Source: Haloarcula sp. H-GB4
GTDB lineage: Archaea; Halobacteriota; Halobacteria; Halobacteriales; Haloarculaceae
NCBI RefSeq assembly: GCF_030848575.1
Contig: NZ_JAVDDX010000002.1
Location: 806,001 to 870,000, forward strand
DNA: 64,000 nucleotides
Direction: 5' to 3'
In this document: positions 59,058-64,000 of the stretch, piece by piece
Position numbering within the stretch: the first letter of the stretch is position 1
How the letters are laid out: every line of letters begins with the position of its first letter
Program-made: the position numbers and the translations under genes
The notes under the pieces: model-generated
What the model saw: only the letters and a program-made list of their open reading frames with translations
Database searches by the model: none
Told to the model about the DNA's origin: nothing

Positions 59058-60408
59058 GGAACTGCTCGTCGCGCTGGCGGTCGTCCTCGCGGGCTGTGCG
59101 GTTCCGTCCTTCGGCGGCAGCGACCACCCTGCGACGCCGACCGGCGAAGACGCCATCGGCTACGAGAACGGCTACTGGTACGACGACTCGGTGTCAGTGA
59201 CGACCGACGACGGACTGAATGAGACGGAGCGGGAGGCTGTCGTCGCCCGGACGATGGCCCGCGTCGAGCAGGTCCGCGATTTGGAATTCAAAGAATCGGT
59301 CCCGGTTTCGGTCATCTCCCGGGCAGAGTACCAGAACCGGTCCGGGGGCAACGACAGCGGCGACAGCAGTCGTCCACAGGACCCCTGGAACGACCAGGTG
59401 TGGGAAGCGCTCCTGATAATCGGTGAAGACTCCGGCAGCAGCGACGAAATCGATGACACACTTTCGACGACAGTGCAGGGCTACTATTCGCCGAGCGAGG
59501 ACGAAATCGTCATCGTCAGCCCGACGGAGACGCCACAGATCGACCGACGAACCCTCTCACACGAACTCGTTCACGCCCTGCAGGACCAGCACTTCGGGCT
59601 GAACGGCTCCGCGAAGACGCAGGACACACAACTATCACGACAGGGCGTTACCGAGGGCGAGGCCAACTACGTCCGTGCCCTCTACGAACGTCAGTGCAGT
59701 GACGGCTGGGGCTGTATCGCGCTCCCGGACCGGACCAGTGACGGAGGCAGCAACGACGGCGATACCGAAAGCCAGGAACCGAGCTACAACGAGGGGCTGT
59801 TCACGGTTCTCTACCAGCCCTACGTTACCGGACCGCGGTTCATTGATCAGGTTCGCTCTGACGGTGGCTGGGACGCCGTTGACGCCCTCCACGACAACTT
59901 CCCCGACAGCACCGAACAGGTGCTCCACTCTTCGAAATATCCGGACGAAAAGCCCGTGAACGTCACTGTTGCTGACCGTTCGACCGACGAATGGAGCCGC
60001 TTCGACCACGACCCGGTCGGCGACACAGTTGGGGAGACCTCGATTTACGCGATGATGTACCACAACAGGCAGACAGAGGGCGACCGCTACAGCTACGAGA
60101 GCGAGGTCTCGGCAGGTTGGGGTGGTGACCTTGTCGTGCCCTACCGCAACGGCTCCGGCGGGTACGGGTACGTCTGGGAGACCCGCTGGGACACCGAGGC
60201 GGATGCTAGCGAGTTCGCACAGGCCTACCGAGCGGCGCTGACCGAGGAACACGACGCTAGCCAGCCCCGCAGTAACGTCTACGTCGTCCCAGCAGACGAC
60301 CAGTTCAACGACGCCTTCCGCGTGGTCCGGTCGGGGAAGACCGTCCGCATCGTCAACGGACCGACAGTGAGCGACCTCGACGAGATTCACCAGCAAGCAG
60401 AGTCCTGA
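59050..60408 (+). CDS. HExxH surface lipoprotein (Hvo_1808-like family), copy 2
   Basis: A 452-residue paralogue of the preceding gene with the same plan: lipobox VLAGC (Cys about 16), YENGYWYDDSVSV, HELVHALQDQHFGLNG (about 174-189) and a VTEGEANYV segment that may provide the third ligand. The start overlaps the first copy by 8 bases, so the two are translated together. The conserved blocks align throughout, whereas the loop regions and the C-terminal half differ more. Both are probably lipid-anchored outside the cell. Confidence 0.82.
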   Translation: MRKELLVALAVVLAGCAVPSFGGSDHPATPTGEDAIGYENGYWYDDSVSVTTDDGLNETEREAVVARTMARVEQVRDLEFKESVPVSVISRAEYQNRSGGNDSGDSSRPQDPWNDQVWEALLIIGEDSGSSDEIDDTLSTTVQGYYSPSEDEIVIVSPTETPQIDRRTLSHELVHALQDQHFGLNGSAKTQDTQLSRQGVTEGEANYVRALYERQCSDGWGCIALPDRTSDGGSNDGDTESQEPSYNEGLFTVLYQPYVTGPRFIDQVRSDGGWDAVDALHDNFPDSTEQVLHSSKYPDEKPVNVTVADRSTDEWSRFDHDPVGDTVGETSIYAMMYHNRQTEGDRYSYESEVSAGWGGDLVVPYRNGSGGYGYVWETRWDTEADASEFAQAYRAALTEEHDASQPRSNVYVVPADDQFNDAFRVVRSGKTVRIVNGPTVSDLDEIHQQAES

Positions 60409-60460
60409 GGGGCAGTCGCCGACCGGACCGCTTTTTTCGCCACACTGAAAACACCGTACC

Positions 60461-61624
60461 ATGAGCGAGGAGTTCGACATCGTCTCACCAGAGGCGATTC
60501 GCGAGGGGCGGGCGACCGACGCCTACTTCGACCGGACGATGGAGGCGCTAGAACACGCGGGCAAGAACCCGGACGTGGTCGCCGAGGTGACGGCGAATCA
60601 GTTCGCGACGGGCCGGTGGAAGCTACTGTCGGGGCTGAAAGACGCCGCCGAGTTGCTCGAAGGGCGGGACATCGATGTCGACGCGCTCCCCGAAGGACAA
60701 CTGTTCGACGGTGGCCCGGTGATGCGAATCGAGGGGACGTACCGGGAATTCTGTCGTCTAGAGACGGCGCTCCTTGGCTTTCTTTCACATTCGACCGGTG
60801 TCGCGACGCGAGCACTAGAGGTCCGCCACGCCGCACCGGAGTCGACGGTGCTCTCCTTTGGTTCGCGCCACGTCCACCCGTCGATCGGTGCGATGGTCGA
60901 GCGGTCCGCGCTGCTGGGTGGTCTCGACGGTATCTCGAACGTCGCTGCGGGTGAGGTTATCGGCCGGGACGCCGGTGGGACGATGCCCCACGCACTCATG
61001 ATTTGCTTCGGCCGGGGCAATCAGGAGCAGGCGTGGCAGGCGTTCGACGCCGCTGTCCCGGAGGAGACACCACGTATCGCGCTGACCGACACCTACAGTG
61101 ACGAGACCGACGAAGCGCTCCGCGCGGCGGAAGCTGTCGATGACCTCACGGGCGTTCGGCTGGACACGACCGGCTCCCGCCGCGGGGACTTCCGCCACAT
61201 CGTTCGAGAGGTACGCTGGACGCTGGACGCCTACGGGCACGAGGACGTGGACCTGTTCCTCTCAGGCGGTATCACCCCGGCAGCCCTGCGAGAACTACGA
61301 GACGTGGCCGACGGCTTCGGCGTCGGAGGGTACGTCGCCAACGCCGACCCACTGGATTTCGCGCTAGATATCGTCGAACTGGACGGCGAGCCGGCCGCCA
61401 AGCGAGGGAAGCTCACCGGGACGAAGTCAGTGTACCGAACCGCCGATGGCGGCCATCACATCGGCCTGGCCGACCGCGAGGGGCCGGCGGACGCCGAGTC
61501 GCTACTGGAGCCACTGATTCGGGACGGGGAAATCGTCAGGGAGTTCGACCTCGATGCGGCTATCGACCGCGCGGAGTCGGACGCCGAGCGAGTCGGCTAC
61601 GAGGGCGTGACCGCGGCTGAGTAA
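60461..61624 (+). CDS. pncB: Nicotinate phosphoribosyltransferase
   Basis: A 387-residue type II phosphoribosyltransferase-fold enzyme that makes nicotinate mononucleotide from nicotinate and PRPP. Signature segments are ATDAYFDRTMEALEHAGKNPDVVAEV split here as DAYFDRTMEAL (about 20-30), FGSRHVHPSIGAMVERSAL (about 132-150), LTDTYSDETDEAL (about 208-220), GVRLDTTGSRRGDF (about 230-243) and LSGGITPAALREL (about 267-279). It is in the same direction as the surface lipoprotein pair, 52 bp downstream. NAD salvage with the nicotinamidase-like gene is inferred. Confidence 0.93.
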   Translation: MSEEFDIVSPEAIREGRATDAYFDRTMEALEHAGKNPDVVAEVTANQFATGRWKLLSGLKDAAELLEGRDIDVDALPEGQLFDGGPVMRIEGTYREFCRLETALLGFLSHSTGVATRALEVRHAAPESTVLSFGSRHVHPSIGAMVERSALLGGLDGISNVAAGEVIGRDAGGTMPHALMICFGRGNQEQAWQAFDAAVPEETPRIALTDTYSDETDEALRAAEAVDDLTGVRLDTTGSRRGDFRHIVREVRWTLDAYGHEDVDLFLSGGITPAALRELRDVADGFGVGGYVANADPLDFALDIVELDGEPAAKRGKLTGTKSVYRTADGGHHIGLADREGPADAESLLEPLIRDGEIVREFDLDAAIDRAESDAERVGYEGVTAAE

Positions 61625-61658
61625 CGGGCGTTAAGTCTCCGGCCCGCGAACACGCGAT

Positions 61659-61943
61659 ATGGTCGACCGCATCATGAAGGTCAACGCGTACACGACCTTC
61701 GACCTGCTCGACGGTGAGGTAGAGGGCCACGGCTTCGAGGAGGAGGCCCTGGCCGTCCTGAACGTGACCGCGCCGCGAAAGAACCCGGACCACGTCGAAC
61801 TCCAGCTAGAGATGGACAACACCGACCTCGACGCGGTGAAGCCACACGCTGACTCGGTAACGCTCTCGGCAGTCCAGGCCCGCGAACTGGCCGCTGAGCT
61901 GGAGGAGTACGCGGAGAAAGTCGAAGACACACAGTCGGAGTAA
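61659..61943 (+). CDS. Small conserved haloarchaeal protein
   Basis: A 94-residue acidic protein with MKVNAYTTFDLLDGEVEGHGFEE split as VNAYTTFDLLDGE (about 8-20), VELQLEMDNTDLDAVKPHAD and a C-terminal helix (SAVQARELAAELEEYAEKVED). It is DUF6360-like by recollection. It lies 35 bp after pncB and may belong to its transcript. Function unknown. Confidence 0.75.
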   Translation: MVDRIMKVNAYTTFDLLDGEVEGHGFEEEALAVLNVTAPRKNPDHVELQLEMDNTDLDAVKPHADSVTLSAVQARELAAELEEYAEKVEDTQSE

Positions 61944-62018
61944 TCTGTCCGTCTCAGCGATAGTCATGCATCGCTCCGGGTCGATAATTCTATGGTGTGA
62001 AGACGCATACCACGAAAT

Positions 62019-62318
62019 ATGTCAACCGAGACGCCCGGCAATCCAGCCGCACGGGAACTGGGCTATTGCCCGTGCTGTGGCTACCAGACACTCCCGGAGG
62101 GCCGACCCGGGTCATACGAGATGTGCCCGGTGTGTCACTGGCTCGACGACCCGATTCAGTTCGGCGATGTAGAGTTCGTCAGCGATACGAACCACGTGTC
62201 ACTGACAGAAGCGCGTGAGAACTTCCGCGAACACGGGGCATGTTCGCCCGACGAGGCCGGAGATTGCGAGGAGCCGACGGACCTCGACCGCGACCCGAAC
62301 TGGCCCTACGAAGAATAG
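62019..62318 (+). CDS. Cys-rich CPCC-type zinc protein
   Basis: A 99-residue protein with two CxxC pairs: CPCCGYQTL (about 17-25) and CPVCHWLDDP (about 36-45), matching the Cys-rich CPCC domain, a small zinc-ribbon-like fold. The C-terminal EARENFREHGACS and DLDRDPNWPYEE segments are acidic and typical of the family. It is a lone plus-strand gene, convergent with the ZIP transporter. No function is known. Confidence 0.85.
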   Translation: MSTETPGNPAARELGYCPCCGYQTLPEGRPGSYEMCPVCHWLDDPIQFGDVEFVSDTNHVSLTEARENFREHGACSPDEAGDCEEPTDLDRDPNWPYEE

Positions 62319-62336
62319 TGGACACGAAGACAAGAC

Positions 62337-63191
62337 TCAGGCTGCAAGCGCGATATCCAGATACAGCATGATGATGACGCCGGCCATCAGGCCGAGCGTC
62401 GCGACGCGCTCGTAGCCGCGCTGGTGTGTCTCGGGGATTATCTCGTCGGAAATCACGAACAGCATCGCACCCGCCGCAAAGCCCATCGCATAGGGCAGGA
62501 GCGGTTCGATGGTCACGACGGCAACAGCGCCGAGCACCGCCAGCGGGATTTCCACGACGCCGGAGCGAATCCCGGCGAAGACAGCATAGAGCCGACGGTC
62601 CAGACCTGCATTGATTGCTGCAACGGAGACGGCCAGCCCCTCGGGGATGTTCTGGATACCGATAGCGAGCATCAGCGAGAGCGCGCCGCCGATCTGGAGC
62701 GGGTCGCCGGCGGCCGCACCGAAGCCGACGCCGACGGCCAGCCCCTCAGGGATGTTGTGCAGCGTGATCGCGAGGATGAACAGGATGACGCCCGCCAGTT
62801 TGGATTCGTCGACCGAGAGGTCCTGACTGGGGTTGGCCGCGTCCGACCGCCGGTTGCCTGTCAGTAAGTAGTGGGCGTGGGGGACGAGACCGTCCGCGCG
62901 GTCGAGGAACAGCGCGCCCAGTCCGACGCCGATAAGCGTCGGAATCGGATTTCCGCCCGAGTACTCCTCGATACCGGGAATGATGAGGCTCGTGAACGCG
63001 GCGGCCAGCATCACGCCGGCGGCGAAGCCCAGTGCCGTGTCCAGCGCCCGCTCCGAGGGGTCACGCCAGACAAGCACGAGCGACGCACCAAAGAGGTTCA
63101 TCGCCGCGATGATGACTCCGCCGACGAGGCCGTTTATCAGCGGGTCGGTGCCGACGAGGTCGACAAACAGTTCGACGAGCCCGGATTGCAT
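62337..63191 (-). CDS. ZIP-family metal transporter
   Basis: A 284-residue divalent-cation transporter with eight membrane helices. The metal-site motifs HNIPEGLAVGVGFG (about 144-157) in TM4 and NIPEGLAVSVAAI (about 183-195) in TM5 are clear. A charged loop between TM3 and TM4 (TGNRRSDAANPSQDLSVDESKLAG) contains no His-rich metal tail. It probably imports or exports zinc or iron. The stop is close to that of the convergent CPCC gene. Confidence 0.93.
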   Translation of the reverse strand: MQSGLVELFVDLVGTDPLINGLVGGVIIAAMNLFGASLVLVWRDPSERALDTALGFAAGVMLAAAFTSLIIPGIEEYSGGNPIPTLIGVGLGALFLDRADGLVPHAHYLLTGNRRSDAANPSQDLSVDESKLAGVILFILAITLHNIPEGLAVGVGFGAAAGDPLQIGGALSLMLAIGIQNIPEGLAVSVAAINAGLDRRLYAVFAGIRSGVVEIPLAVLGAVAVVTIEPLLPYAMGFAAGAMLFVISDEIIPETHQRGYERVATLGLMAGVIIMLYLDIALAA

Positions 63192-63369
63192 TGTCCAGTA
63201 GTGTACGTCGCCCCCTCTTGGGTGTACCGACAGTCAGGAGCGGTCGTCTCTGTTTCAGCGGAATCCCCGCAACGAATCGGAAACTCATGGTTCGCACATG
63301 TCATCCAGCCAGATTCAGGTAGGGTCTTCTAGCTGATAGGGGGCTGTATTCGAGCCATTAAACGCTGTG

Positions 63370-63999
63370 TTAGAACGGTTCCGGCGAGCCGACGACCCGA
63401 CGCATCTCCATCGCGCTGGCGAAGTCTTCCCGGGAGACCACGCGGGTTCCCTCAGGCCCGTCGACGAAGGCGGCGGAAGCCCGGGCAGTGTCGAGTTCGA
63501 CAAGCGCATCGAAAGCAGCCATCCCCGAAGGGAATCGCGGCATATCTGCCTCCATCAGGTCGGCGACGGTGTCCGCTTCGCGTTCGGCCTTGGAGAGTTC
63601 CCTGAAATCACCGACGGTGACGACGCCGACTACGTCGGCACCGCGCGTGACCGCGAACTCCGTCCGCCGGTCGGCAAACATCCGGTCGACTAGGTCCTCA
63701 ACGCTGGCGTCGGCCTCGATAGTCGCATCGAGTGGACTGGCCACGTCATCGACAGTCAGTCCCTCAAGTAGCGCTGCCAACGCGACGGTACGGGATTCAC
63801 TCGACGCAGCACCGTAGACGAACAGAGCGAGTAGCAGCAACATCGGGCTAAACGACATGACGCCGACGACGGCGAACAGCACAGCAAACCCGGTCCCGAT
63901 ACGGGCGGCGATGCGGGTCGCCGTCGCGTAGGGACGCGTTCGCGCCAGCAGCGCCCGGAGCACGCGGCCGCCGTCCATTGGGAACGCCGGCAGCATGTT
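63370..63999 (-). CDS. Site-2 protease (M50) with CBS domains, truncated at window end
   Basis: The visible 209 residues are the C-terminal part of an M50 intramembrane protease; the N terminus with the HExxH motif lies beyond the window. NMLPAFPMDGGRVL holds the second M50 motif (N-x2-P-x2-P-x-DGG), followed by a membrane segment (about 33-60) and two CBS-like domains (about 80-140 and 145-200; MFADRRTEFAVTRGADVVGVVTV is one). CBS domains would bind adenosyl ligands. The gene continues to the right of position 64000. Confidence 0.88.
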   Translation of the reverse strand, partial: NMLPAFPMDGGRVLRALLARTRPYATATRIAARIGTGFAVLFAVVGVMSFSPMLLLLALFVYGAASSESRTVALAALLEGLTVDDVASPLDATIEADASVEDLVDRMFADRRTEFAVTRGADVVGVVTVGDFRELSKAEREADTVADLMEADMPRFPSGMAAFDALVELDTARASAAFVDGPEGTRVVSREDFASAMEMRRVVGSPEPF

Positions 64000-64000
64000 G

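Overview
The window looks like a 64 kb stretch of a haloarchaeal main chromosome. The coding sequence is high-GC, the proteins are strongly acidic, promoters are short AT-rich TATA-type boxes, and many genes have little or no leader. Gene content (archaellum and chemotaxis genes, HalOD1, CheF, archaeosine-pathway Que proteins, S6e) is specific to haloarchaea. Archaellin sequence and gene order suggest Haloarcula or a close relative; that genus call is inference. I saw no insertion sequence, integrase, CRISPR array or rRNA. One tRNA gene is present.

Layout. 0.1-5 kb: HalOD1 protein, methylglyoxal synthase, the queD-queE-queC archaeosine-precursor operon, a receiver protein lacking its phosphoacceptor, and small unknown proteins. 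5-15 kb: M28 peptidase, a methanethiol-oxidase/ferredoxin pair, two NAD(P)-binding Rossmann proteins, tRNA-Arg(CCG), a Nudix hydrolase, a membrane-anchored ferredoxin, 6-phosphogluconate dehydrogenase and an M29 aminopeptidase. 15-40 kb: the archaellum and chemotaxis region. On the minus strand lie, in transcription order, cheW, a KaiC-like gene (cirA-like), a winged-helix regulator, a small membrane protein, two archaellins, a conserved unknown, a secreted protein, a GT-C-like membrane protein, cheY, cheC, cheD, arlCE, arlF, arlG, arlH, arlI and arlJ. Divergently on the plus strand lie cheB, cheA, cheR, a HEAT-repeat gene, cheF1, rps6e, an unknown and cheF2. 40-46 kb: dUTPase-like protein, DHH phosphoesterase, three universal-stress proteins, a GNAT acetyltransferase and haloarchaeal unknowns. 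46-53 kb: a dipeptide/oligopeptide ABC importer with two fused ATPase domains. 53-64 kb: dihydroorotase, a lipoate-ligase-like protein, an M23-like protein, nicotinamidase-like and nicotinate phosphoribosyltransferase genes flanking two paralogous HExxH surface lipoproteins, a ZIP transporter and a truncated site-2 protease.

How it works together. CheA, CheW, CheB, CheR, CheC, CheD and CheY form the signalling core. CheF1, CheF2 and the HEAT protein would couple CheY to the archaellum motor through ArlCE. ArlF, G, H, I and J are the stator, ATPase and platform proteins, and the two archaellins are the filament. Undescribed material in the cluster is the GT-C-like/secreted/cytosolic gene trio (24.5-27.7 kb) and the winged-helix/membrane-protein pair beside the archaellins, with a perfect 16-bp palindrome placed like an operator.
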